Both the position numbers and the translations under genes were made by a program. A DNA stretch of 6,479 nucleotides from Piscirickettsiaceae bacterium (GTDB lineage Bacteria > Pseudomonadota > Gammaproteobacteria > Thiomicrospirales > Thiomicrospiraceae): contig JALUXI010000258.1 in assembly GCA_027019045.1 (NCBI GenBank), positions 1 to 6,479 of the forward strand, written 5' to 3'. Numbering within the stretch: the stretch's first letter is position 1; each line of letters opens with the position of its first letter. The notes beneath the pieces were generated by a model. That model did no database searches, had not been told where the DNA came from, and saw only the letters and a list, made by a program, of their open reading frames with translations. Shown here piece after piece: positions 1 through 6,291 of the stretch.

Positions 1-416
1 ATGGTCAACAGGAGCGACTTATTTTACAGGGGGCTGATGAAGTACCGTCCTCTAAGCCGAGCAATGGGCAGACAAGCTCTTTTAATCAAAATAAATTGAA
101 CCGCATCGTGTCTCAACTGCGTCGCAGCCCTTTGTCGATTTCACAATATCTGAGATTCCAGCCGTTGCGAAAAAACAACCAGTGGGTGGGGGTGCAGATT
201 TGGCCGAAAACAGAAGTACAGATTTTCCGAGCCTTAGGATTTCGGCCAGGGGATATTATTCGTCAAGTGGATGGGATGACCATTCAGCAGATGAGCGAAA
301 AGCCGCAACTTTGGAATGAATTTACCCGCAAATCACAATTTGAACTCTTAATTGACCGTCACGGCAACTTAGTCACCCTGCCCGTTGACCTAAACCATCC
401 GAATGGTGGAGCCTAG
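1..416 (+). CDS. gspC: GspC, T2SS inner-membrane linker protein, C-terminal part (5' end outside window)
   Basis: This is the 3' end of a gene cut by the left edge. The frame is open from base 3 to the TAG at 414-416 and gives 137 residues. The visible part has a Ser/Asn/Gln-rich linker (about residues 10-31) and then a PDZ-like domain (about 45-133) with the stretch RALGFRPGDIIRQVDG, typical of the PDZ domain of GspC. In the family, GspC has one N-terminal membrane helix, a periplasmic HR domain that binds the N0 domain of GspD, and a C-terminal PDZ or coiled-coil domain that affects substrate choice. Only the linker and PDZ part can be seen here; the helix and HR domain lie to the left. A TTG at 96 is in frame but is internal, not a start. 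Assignment rests on the PDZ motif and on gspD following one base after the stop. Confidence 0.9.
   Translation, partial: GQQERLILQGADEVPSSKPSNGQTSSFNQNKLNRIVSQLRRSPLSISQYLRFQPLRKNNQWVGVQIWPKTEVQIFRALGFRPGDIIRQVDGMTIQQMSEKPQLWNEFTRKSQFELLIDRHGNLVTLPVDLNHPNGGA
408..411 (+). promoter_or_regulatory. Shine-Dalgarno of gspD, inside the gspC 3' end
   Basis: GGAG lies six bases before the ATG at 418 and overlaps the last codons of gspC. It decides the gspD start: the in-frame ATG at 403 would add five residues (MVEPS) before the signal peptide and has no comparable site upstream. Translation of gspD is probably coupled to gspC. Confidence 0.7.
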
Positions 417-417
417 C

Positions 418-2427
418 ATGAAAAAACTTTTAATTGGACTTGCTCTATTAAGTCTGACCACTTTCGCCCAAGCCAAGCCTGTGAAGTTGCAACAGAGCTT
501 TAAAAATGTTGATATTCGCAAGGTGATTGAGGCGGTCGCTAAACTGACTCGACATAACTACATCATCGACCCAAGAGTCAAAGGGCGGGTGACATTGATT
601 GCCCCTGATCCAATGGAACCTGAAGCCTTAAATAGCACCCTTTTGGCGATTCTACGGGTGCATGGTTATGTGGCGGTGCCTGATGGTGAAGTGACGAAAA
701 TTGTACCCGCTAACTTAGCACGGGATCAGATTCCTTTTCAATCCAAAAGCAGTTCAGCGGCGGATGCATGGGTGACGGAAGTGATCAGCGTACACAATGT
801 TGAAGCGACCAAATTGGTGGCCATTCTGCGTCCTTTGGTGGCAAGAGAAGGGCATTTGGTGGGCTTGTCCGACAGTAATAAATTGGTGATTACCGATACC
901 CTTGCCAATATCAATCGGATTAAACAGATTATTCAGCGTATCGATGTCCCTTCCGTGGCCGAATTTGAGATTGTACCGCTGAAAAATGCTTCGGCCAAAG
1001 AGATGAGCCGCACGCTGAAAACCTTGCTACCGAGTGGTAATCATAAGCCGATGGTGTCGTTTGATGAACGCACCAATCGCTTGATTATCCGAGGCAGTGC
1101 AGAAGATCGCCTGAAAATTCGAGCCTTGGTGGCGCAACTCGATACCCCCATGCCAAGCGATGGCAATGTGTCGGTGGTTTATCTGCACTATGCCAAAGCA
1201 AAAGATTTAGCCCCTGTCTTACAAAAAATGGCGGCCAGCCCCGCTCTGATTCATATTTCGGATGCGGCGACACCTGCCGCTAAAGGCAAAGCTCCAGCAG
1301 CCCATAAAACTGCTAAGGAGATTGCCAAAGAGATTACGATTCAAGCGGATGAACGGATGAATGCACTGGTCATCAGTGCGCCCCCGACCGTTGTCAGTGC
1401 TTTGAAGCGGGTGATTAAACAACTCGATATTCGCCGTGCCCAGGTATTGATTGAAGCAGTATTGGTGGAAGTGTCCGAATCCAAACAGGCTGAATTGGGC
1501 GTTGAGTGGGCAGCCAATGGTCCTAATGGTTTGGGGATGATTAACTTTTCAGGTACCTTGCCCACCATTTTAGGCAATGTTGGCAATCCAGCCGCTCAGG
1601 CGCAAGCTTTAGGACGGGGCATTGTCAGTGGGGTGGGAGAAATTAGCACCAATAATCAGGGCTGGTTGGCACTGATTCGAGCCTTAAATGGTGATGCCAA
1701 TGCCAATATTCTCTCTACACCCACCTTATTGACCCTAGACAATGAAGAAGCAGAAATTGTCGTCGGGAAAGAGGTGCCTTTCCGTACAGGGTCTTATACC
1801 AGCACAGGCAGTAGCAGTACGCCGAGTAACCCCTTTGAGACGATTGAGCGTAAAAATGTTGGTTTGAAACTCAAGGTGAAACCACAAATCAATGAGGGCG
1901 ATGAAGTCTATTTGGAGATTAACCAAGAGTTATCCGATGTGCTACCCAAAAGTGATGCGGTGGATTTGGTGACTTCTAAGCGGGAAATCAAAACCAATGT
2001 GATTGTGGGTGATGGCAATGTAATTGTCTTGGGTGGGTTAATTACAGAGAAAGAAACCGAAACCACCGCTAAAGTCCCAGGGCTGGGCGACTTGCCATTG
2101 ATAGGTGGGCTGTTTCGCTCCAAGCAGAATGTGCGAGAAAAGGTCAATTTGATGGTGTTTTTACGCCCTGTGATCGTGCGTAATGCCAAGATGAGCAACT
2201 ATTACAGCCAGCAAAAATACACCGATATGCAGCAGGTGCAAAAAAAGATGTTGCAGCATGATTCTGAGATGCTAGAAGGCTTGCGTCCAAAAATGCGTTC
2301 TTTACCAGAGTGGTTGCAGAAAAAGCCAGTTCATCCCGCTAAAAAGATCGTCAAGAAAGCCTCCACGCCTAAGCCAACCCCTGCGGAGAGCGCAGAAGAG
2401 AGCGTCTTAGAGACGCTTGGTTTTTAA
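418..2427 (+). CDS. gspD: GspD, T2SS outer-membrane secretin
   Basis: GspD forms the large outer-membrane ring through which folded substrates leave the periplasm. The 669-residue protein begins with a Sec signal peptide, MKKLLIGLALLSLTTFAQA, probably cut before Lys20. By sequence pattern the domains are N0 (about 22-91), N1 (118-180), N2 (183-246), N3 (250-338) and the secretin barrel (about 341-585). The secretin signature VPGLGDLPLIGGLFRS is at 553-568, followed by FLRPVIVR at 581-588. N3 carries an Ala/Lys-rich insert at about 283-303, a place where N3 loops vary. After the barrel there is a tail of about 80 residues: a Gln/Met/Lys-rich helix-like part, then a Lys/Pro-rich stretch (635-655) and an acidic end. 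In the family this region (S domain) contacts the outer ring and, where present, a pilotin. Start chosen at 418 from the signal peptide and GGAG. The last codons contain a terminator-like hairpin (2401-2425). Confidence 0.97.
   Translation: MKKLLIGLALLSLTTFAQAKPVKLQQSFKNVDIRKVIEAVAKLTRHNYIIDPRVKGRVTLIAPDPMEPEALNSTLLAILRVHGYVAVPDGEVTKIVPANLARDQIPFQSKSSSAADAWVTEVISVHNVEATKLVAILRPLVAREGHLVGLSDSNKLVITDTLANINRIKQIIQRIDVPSVAEFEIVPLKNASAKEMSRTLKTLLPSGNHKPMVSFDERTNRLIIRGSAEDRLKIRALVAQLDTPMPSDGNVSVVYLHYAKAKDLAPVLQKMAASPALIHISDAATPAAKGKAPAAHKTAKEIAKEITIQADERMNALVISAPPTVVSALKRVIKQLDIRRAQVLIEAVLVEVSESKQAELGVEWAANGPNGLGMINFSGTLPTILGNVGNPAAQAQALGRGIVSGVGEISTNNQGWLALIRALNGDANANILSTPTLLTLDNEEAEIVVGKEVPFRTGSYTSTGSSSTPSNPFETIERKNVGLKLKVKPQINEGDEVYLEINQELSDVLPKSDAVDLVTSKREIKTNVIVGDGNVIVLGGLITEKETETTAKVPGLGDLPLIGGLFRSKQNVREKVNLMVFLRPVIVRNAKMSNYYSQQKYTDMQQVQKKMLQHDSEMLEGLRPKMRSLPEWLQKKPVHPAKKIVKKASTPKPTPAESAEESVLETLGF
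2401..2425 (+). terminator. Terminator-like hairpin in the last codons of gspD (possible attenuator)
   Basis: AGCGTCT (2401-2407) and AGACGCT (2411-2417) are exact reverse complements around a three-base TAG loop. A further G-U pair is possible (2400/2418). After a short GG come five Ts (2421-2425). This has the form of an intrinsic terminator, although the T tract is short and set back by two or three bases, and the gspE start is only 13 bases further on. Since the stem is within the gspD reading frame, a ribosome translating to the stop at 2427 would melt it. Partial termination or 3'-end protection of gspCD mRNA is inferred, not shown. Confidence 0.45.
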
Positions 2428-2431
2428 GGAG
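2426..2431 (+). promoter_or_regulatory. Shine-Dalgarno of gspE overlapping the gspD stop codon
   Basis: AAGGAG starts on the last two bases of the gspD TAA and ends six bases before the ATG at 2438. It supports 2438 over the in-frame TTG at 2417, which lies inside gspD and has no such site. The overlap suggests termination-reinitiation coupling of gspD and gspE. Confidence 0.75.
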
Positions 2432-2437
2432 CATTCC

Positions 2438-3901
2438 ATGGCTTTGGATCTTCCCTTTGCATTTGCCCAAACCCATCAGGTGCTGCTTCAGCCCGCTGAA
2501 TCGGGAGGGGTGCAGGTGTTGCAAACTGCGCAGACACCGCCTGAGGCGTTGCTTGAAGTACAACGACACCTTTTGCCTGAATCATTTGAAGTGGTGACGC
2601 TGGATGAAGCGGCCTTTCAGCAGCAGTTGCAACGCCAGTTTGTCAATACCTCCGTCAATGCGATGGAGCAGATGGATGGACTGGAAGAGCAGCTCTCTTT
2701 GAGCGAGGTCGCTAACGCCCTGAACGAAGCGGAAGACCTGCTCAATAGCGATGATGATTCGCCGATGATTAAGATGCTTAACGCCATCTTAACTGAAGCG
2801 ATTCGTGCTAATGCGTCGGATATTCATATAGAGCCTTTTGAAAAGCAGTTACGGATTCGTTTTCGGATTGATGGGCAGCTGAAAACTATTTTGACCCCCA
2901 GCCCTACAATTGCCCCCATGTTGGTGTCTCGAGTGAAGGTGATGGCGAAGCTGGATATTGCCGAAAAACGCCTGCCGCAAGATGGCCGCATTACCCGTAA
3001 ACTGGGTGGGCGAGAAGTCGATTTACGGGTCTCCACCATCCCTTCGAGCTATGGTGAGCGGGTGGTGATGCGTCTACTGGATAAGAGTGCAGGACGACTG
3101 AATTTAACCGACCTAGGGTTGCCTGCGGAGATGCTGCCAAGGGTGCAGTCCATTTTGGCACGCCCCTATGGCATCTTTCTGGTCACAGGTCCCACAGGTT
3201 CAGGGAAAACCACGACCCTCTATGCCGCTTTGAGTCGCCTTAATGATAGTCAACGCAATATTATGACGGTGGAAGATCCCGTGGAGTACAACATTGAAGG
3301 GATTAACCAGACACAGGTCAATACCAAGGCGGAGATGTCGTTTGCAAAAGGGTTGCGGGCGATTTTGCGTCAAGACCCCGATGTGGTGATGATTGGAGAG
3401 ATTCGAGATGCCGAAACGGCCGAGATTGCGGTGCAAGCCTCTTTAACGGGGCATTTGGTGCTCTCCACCTTGCATACCAATACGGCAGTAGGAGCGGTGA
3501 CCCGTTTAAAAGATATGGGGATTGAACCTTTCTTGCTCTCCTCCAGTTTATTGGGCGTGATGGCGCAGCGGCTGGTTCGGAAGCTCTGCCCGCATTGCAA
3601 GCAGCCGCATCCAGCCGATGAGCAGGAGTGTGAACTGCTGGGTGTGGATGCTGCTGTGCTTTACCATGCGCAAGGCTGTGAAGCGTGTAATCACACAGGC
3701 TATGCAGGGCGACAAGGGATTTATGAACTGGTGGAAGTGGATAGTGAAATGCGTCGTCTGATTCATGCGGAAGCTTCGGAACAAGAGATGGAGGCCATTG
3801 CCAGACAGCAAGGCCCGTCTCTACAACAGAGTGGCTTTGCACTGGTTTTGCAAGGGGTGACCAGTTTGGAAGAGGTGCTGCGGGTTTCGCAGTCGGCATA
3901 G
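2438..3901 (+). CDS. gspE: GspE, T2SS cytoplasmic assembly ATPase
   Basis: GspE is the hexameric cytoplasmic ATPase that powers pseudopilus assembly and docks on the membrane through GspL and GspF. The protein is 487 residues, close to the usual 500. Residues 1 to about 90 form the variable N1 region that would bind GspL, and about 100-205 form N2. The ATPase core has Walker A GPTGSGKT (251-258), the Asp box around VEDPVEY (278-284), Walker B DPDVVMIGEIRD (313-324) and the His box GHLVLSTLHTNT (338-349). The C-terminal metal domain has CPHC (384-387) and CEAC (414-417), the four-cysteine zinc site typical of GspE and of many PilB proteins. All key residues are intact. PilB, the type IV pilus homologue, is the main alternative, but the gspD/gspF/gspG context settles GspE. 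No signal peptide is seen, as expected. Confidence 0.97.
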   Translation: MALDLPFAFAQTHQVLLQPAESGGVQVLQTAQTPPEALLEVQRHLLPESFEVVTLDEAAFQQQLQRQFVNTSVNAMEQMDGLEEQLSLSEVANALNEAEDLLNSDDDSPMIKMLNAILTEAIRANASDIHIEPFEKQLRIRFRIDGQLKTILTPSPTIAPMLVSRVKVMAKLDIAEKRLPQDGRITRKLGGREVDLRVSTIPSSYGERVVMRLLDKSAGRLNLTDLGLPAEMLPRVQSILARPYGIFLVTGPTGSGKTTTLYAALSRLNDSQRNIMTVEDPVEYNIEGINQTQVNTKAEMSFAKGLRAILRQDPDVVMIGEIRDAETAEIAVQASLTGHLVLSTLHTNTAVGAVTRLKDMGIEPFLLSSSLLGVMAQRLVRKLCPHCKQPHPADEQECELLGVDAAVLYHAQGCEACNHTGYAGRQGIYELVEVDSEMRRLIHAEASEQEMEAIARQQGPSLQQSGFALVLQGVTSLEEVLRVSQSA

Positions 3902-3927
3902 CGTACAGAGCAGAGGATTCATTGTAA

Positions 3928-5148
3928 ATGGCGACCTTTAAATATGAAGCGCTGAATGCCCAAGGCAAAAAGCAGACGGGGACGCTGGAAGGGGATTCTG
4001 CCCGACAAGTCCGACAACTGCTCAAAGAGCGACAGCTCTCGCCATTGAAAGTCCAGCCTGTGAATGAAACCGCTTTGGCGAACCGAGTGAAGTTTGCGGG
4101 CTTTAAAAAGAAGCTCTCTACGGCGGAATTATCATTGGTAATTCGCCAACTGCACACACTGCTCAGTGCAGGTAAACCTTTGGCAGATGCGTTGCAGGTG
4201 TTGGCTCAGCAAGCACAGGGGCGAACGCAACAGCCGTTTTTGACCCATCTGTATGATGCGGTGGCAGAAGGTCATGCATTGGCAGCCGCACTGCGGCAAA
4301 GCCCGTTTAAAGTCCCCGAAGAGGTGATTGCCACCATCGCCGCAGGGGAAGAGAGTGGTCATATGAGTGCGGTGCTGTCTCGTTTGGCGGAGGCGATTGA
4401 GCGGCAAGAGAAGCTGAATAAAAAGATGAAAGCCGCCTTGATCTATCCCATTTTAATGGTGGTGGTGGCGGTGACCATTGTGTTTTTCTTGGTGGTCTAT
4501 GTGGTGCCGAAGGTGGTGGAGGTGTTTGCCAATATGCACCAAACCTTGCCGCCTTTGACCCAAGGCTTGATTCATCTGAGTGCCTTTTTGCAGCAGCACT
4601 GGCTGGGGCTGTTATTGGGCGTGATAGGTTCGGTTGTTGGATTTAAACTACTGATGCGTCGTCCTAAATGGCGGTTTCGTTTTGAAAGCTTGCTATTGAA
4701 GCTGCCAGGCGTGCGTACCTTTTTAATTTATGCTGCCAGTGCCAGATGGGCAAGAACACTAGGCGTGCTGTTGGACAGCGGCGTGCCGACACTGCAAGCT
4801 TTGCATATTTCGGCGGAAACAATGAGCTTGTTGCCTTTGAAGCAGAAGGTGGAGGCAATGAGCGAAACCGTACGCAAAGGGAAGTCGATAAGCTTTGCGA
4901 TGCAAGAAGCAGGCTTTTTTCCGCTTCTGCTGGTGAATCTTGCGGAAACGGGGGAAGGCAATGGACAGCTTTCGCAGATGCTGCTCAAGGGGGCTGAACG
5001 CTATGAAGAGGATGTGGAGACGGCGGCGCAGACCTTAATTTCGATTTTAGAACCCGCCTTAATTATCGTGATGGGTGGGGTGGTGCTGACCATTGTGTTG
5101 GCGATAATGTTACCAATTTTTTCAATGAACCAGATGGTAGGACATTAA
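3928..5148 (+). CDS. gspF: GspF, T2SS inner-membrane platform protein
   Basis: GspF is the polytopic core of the inner-membrane platform. It contacts GspE and GspL and is thought to pass ATPase motion to the pseudopilin subunits. The protein is 406 residues, the usual length. It shows a short N-terminal region, MATFKYEALNAQGK, typical of the family, followed by two repeated cytoplasmic helical domains (about 71-170 and 274-372). Each contains the family pattern: LLSAGKPLADALQ with GEESGHM in the first copy, and LLDSGVPTLQAL with AETGEGNGQL in the second. Three membrane segments are seen at about 170-193, 225-243 and 373-398. ATG 3928 is preceded by AGAGGA (3912-3917) with a ten-base spacer, and a TAA in the same frame just upstream (3925-3927) closes off any earlier start. 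The 26-base gap after gspE holds only this site. Confidence 0.96.
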   Translation: MATFKYEALNAQGKKQTGTLEGDSARQVRQLLKERQLSPLKVQPVNETALANRVKFAGFKKKLSTAELSLVIRQLHTLLSAGKPLADALQVLAQQAQGRTQQPFLTHLYDAVAEGHALAAALRQSPFKVPEEVIATIAAGEESGHMSAVLSRLAEAIERQEKLNKKMKAALIYPILMVVVAVTIVFFLVVYVVPKVVEVFANMHQTLPPLTQGLIHLSAFLQQHWLGLLLGVIGSVVGFKLLMRRPKWRFRFESLLLKLPGVRTFLIYAASARWARTLGVLLDSGVPTLQALHISAETMSLLPLKQKVEAMSETVRKGKSISFAMQEAGFFPLLLVNLAETGEGNGQLSQMLLKGAERYEEDVETAAQTLISILEPALIIVMGGVVLTIVLAIMLPIFSMNQMVGH

Positions 5149-5153
5149 GAAAA

Positions 5154-5180
5154 ATGAAAGAGATGAAAAAGATGAAAAAA
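5154..5180 (+). repeat. Three 9-base tandem units at the gspG start (MKE-MKK-MKK)
   Basis: ATGAAAGAG, ATGAAAAAG and ATGAAAAAA follow each other directly. Each unit begins with an in-frame ATG and ends in purines that could act as a weak ribosome site for the next. The array lies wholly in the leader that is removed on maturation. Confidence 0.75.
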
Positions 5181-5612
5181 CGCTTGAGCAAGCAACAAGG
5201 CTTTACCTTGATTGAACTGATGGTGGTCGTGGTGATTTTGGCGATTTTGGCAATGATCGTTGCCCCGATGGTGATGGATCGCCCAGATGAGGCACGGATT
5301 GTGAAGGCGAAACAGGATATCGCCTCTATCAGTTCCGCGTTGAATCTGTATAAACTGGACAACTACCGCTACCCCACCACCGATCAAGGATTAGAAGCCT
5401 TGGTGCAGAAACCAACCTCAGAGCCTCAGCCTAAACATTGGCGACAATATCTGAAAAATCTCCCTAAAGATCCTTGGGGCAATGAATACCTTTACCTTAG
5501 CCCAGGTGAACATGGTGATTTTGACCTCTACACCCTCGGAGCCGATGGACAAGAAGGGGGTGAAGGGGTGAATGCAGATATCGGTAACTGGAACCTTGAT
5601 CAGCAGAAATAA
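5154..5612 (+). CDS. gspG: GspG, major T2SS pseudopilin precursor
   Basis: GspG is the main subunit of the periplasmic pseudopilus. The precursor (152 residues from the first ATG) has a basic leader ending in KQQG, then FTLIELMVVVVILAIL. Prepilin peptidase (GspO/PilD) should cut after Gly16, leaving N-terminal Phe17, which is usually methylated, with the conserved Glu at mature position 5 (residue 21). The globular part has family hallmarks: YPTTDQGLEALV (73-84), DPWG (106-109) and the C-terminal loop with YTLGADGQEGGEG, ending in NADIGNW. That loop binds calcium in characterised GspG proteins. The start is uncertain: ATGs at 5154, 5163 and 5172 are all in frame and give leaders of 16, 13 or 10 residues without changing the mature protein. 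The gap after gspF is five bases, with AGGA at 5139-5142 inside the gspF end, so translation is probably coupled. Confidence 0.96.
   Translation: MKEMKKMKKRLSKQQGFTLIELMVVVVILAILAMIVAPMVMDRPDEARIVKAKQDIASISSALNLYKLDNYRYPTTDQGLEALVQKPTSEPQPKHWRQYLKNLPKDPWGNEYLYLSPGEHGDFDLYTLGADGQEGGEGVNADIGNWNLDQQK
5199..5216 (+). repeat. 18-base direct repeat, copy 1 (gspG leader junction)
   Basis: GGCTTTACCTTGATTGAA codes for the GFTLIE prepilin cleavage site in gspG and is identical, in the same codon phase, to 6300-6317 in gspI. Codons at the same site in gspH (5692-5709) differ at synonymous positions. Confidence 0.85.
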
Positions 5613-5639
5613 AAATTTCGAGCAAGTTTGCCGAATTTT
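5612..5639 (+). promoter_or_regulatory. Imperfect hairpin directly after gspG (possible attenuator or mRNA stabiliser)
   Basis: AAAATT-T-CG-A-GCAA (5612-5625) can pair with TTGCCGAATTTT (5628-5639). Two single-base bulges, at 5618 and 5621, interrupt the 5' arm. The stem begins on the last base of the gspG stop and its 3' arm ends in four Ts. A second, all-AT hairpin, ATTTT-GCC-AAAAT (5635-5647), uses the same Ts and would exclude the first. The position between the major and a minor pseudopilin fits partial termination or protection of upstream mRNA. Function is inferred only. Confidence 0.35.
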
Positions 5640-5658
5640 GCCAAAATCCCCAGTCCTG

Positions 5659-6291
5659 ATGTTGTTTGTGCGGCAAAAATGCCTTCAAAGTGGCTTTACG
5701 CTGATTGAGTTAATGGTGGTCTTGGTGATTGTAGCGGTGATGTTGCGGATGGTGGTGCTGTCTCTTAGCCCGAATACCCAAACTCGGCTGCAACTCACTG
5801 CAGAAAAGGCAAAAGGGATGATGCAGATGGCGTGTGATCAAGCGGCGATGCGGCAGAGTTTGGTGTTGATTGAACCCTCAGACAAGCAGCTTCAGGCGTG
5901 GATGTCGGTTAAGCAAAACGATCAGAAGGTCGCAAGTACGGATAGCTCCTCGCCAAAGGCACCGTCATTGGTTTGGCAAGCATTGGGTGAGCCTTTGTCA
6001 TGGCCTGAAGCGGTGGCGGTCACTTGGGTATTGCCGAGTCAAATCAGGACGCAGAATGAGTTGCATCAGTCGATGACACTGGATGAAAACCTCTCTTTGG
6101 AGGTGCAAAAAGCTCAGGCAAGCTATCGAGCAAAGCTTGCCAAAGGGTGGCGATGTTGGCCGACGGGAGAGATGGATGCGGGGGAAATGGATTTTAAAGC
6201 CATTGATGCGTCACTTCCAACTTTGCAGCTTAAGTGGGACAGTTGGGGACGATTTAAGTTGTCTGAAGCCGAGAGTGACGAAGGGCGATGA
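5659..6291 (+). CDS. gspH: GspH, minor T2SS pseudopilin precursor
   Basis: GspH is a minor pseudopilin of the pseudopilus tip, where it associates with the GspI-GspJ-GspK complex in known systems. From ATG 5659 the precursor is 210 residues: leader MLFVRQKCLQSG, prepilin peptidase cleavage before FTLIELMVVLVIVAV, and Glu at mature position 5. The C-terminal region, with WPTGEMDAGEM and LKWDSWGRFKL, resembles the PTGE/GR strand pattern at the end of GspH. Between them is a Ser/Asp/Lys-rich segment (about 86-103), probably a loop. Oddities: Arg30 (mature position 18) sits in the membrane helix, and Cys59 and Cys166 would both be periplasmic. The start is weakly supported: no clear ribosome site precedes 5659. 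GTG 5668 gives a nine-residue leader, and ATG 5572 inside gspG gives an unlikely 41-residue leader. Order after gspG and before gspI supports GspH. Confidence 0.88.
   Translation: MLFVRQKCLQSGFTLIELMVVLVIVAVMLRMVVLSLSPNTQTRLQLTAEKAKGMMQMACDQAAMRQSLVLIEPSDKQLQAWMSVKQNDQKVASTDSSSPKAPSLVWQALGEPLSWPEAVAVTWVLPSQIRTQNELHQSMTLDENLSLEVQKAQASYRAKLAKGWRCWPTGEMDAGEMDFKAIDASLPTLQLKWDSWGRFKLSEAESDEGR
6117..6141 (+). repeat. Perfect 8-bp inverted repeat inside gspH
   Basis: GGCAAGCT (6117-6124) and AGCTTGCC (6134-6141) are exact reverse complements with a nine-base loop. No T run follows, so it is not terminator-like. It lies in codons for the C-terminal half of GspH and may be chance. Confidence 0.4.

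Noticed and set aside
1..99. ATG at base 1 as the start of a 32-codon gene
   Set aside because: It is in a different frame from gspC, which is open throughout from base 3, and no upstream sequence is available to support a start.
394..407. Hairpin ACCAT-CCGA-ATGGT just before the gspD ribosome site
   Set aside because: Only five base pairs, no T tract, and it leaves the GGAG free. Expected by chance at this length.
403..417. ATG 403 as the gspD start
   Set aside because: It would place MVEPS before a typical Lys-Lys signal peptide and lacks a ribosome site, whereas ATG 418 has GGAG at six bases.
3878..3892. Hairpin CTGCG-GGTTT-CGCAG near the gspE end
   Set aside because: Five base pairs and no T run after it. 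Too weak to call a terminator.
3318..4157. A 279-codon open frame on the - strand across the gspE-gspF junction
   Set aside because: It lies antisense to two well-supported conserved genes, shows no recognisable domain, and its translation is rich in Pro, Ser, Ala and His as is common in shadow frames. Its length reflects the codon bias of gspE and gspF.
4746..4997. An 83-codon + strand frame inside gspF
   Set aside because: Fully inside gspF in another frame, with no ribosome site and no recognisable motif.
5063..5387. Two overlapping - strand frames (99 and 80 codons) opposite the gspF end and gspG start
   Set aside because: Low-complexity Ile/Thr-rich and His/Asn-rich translations that mirror the Val-rich coding of the membrane segments. 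Shadow frames.
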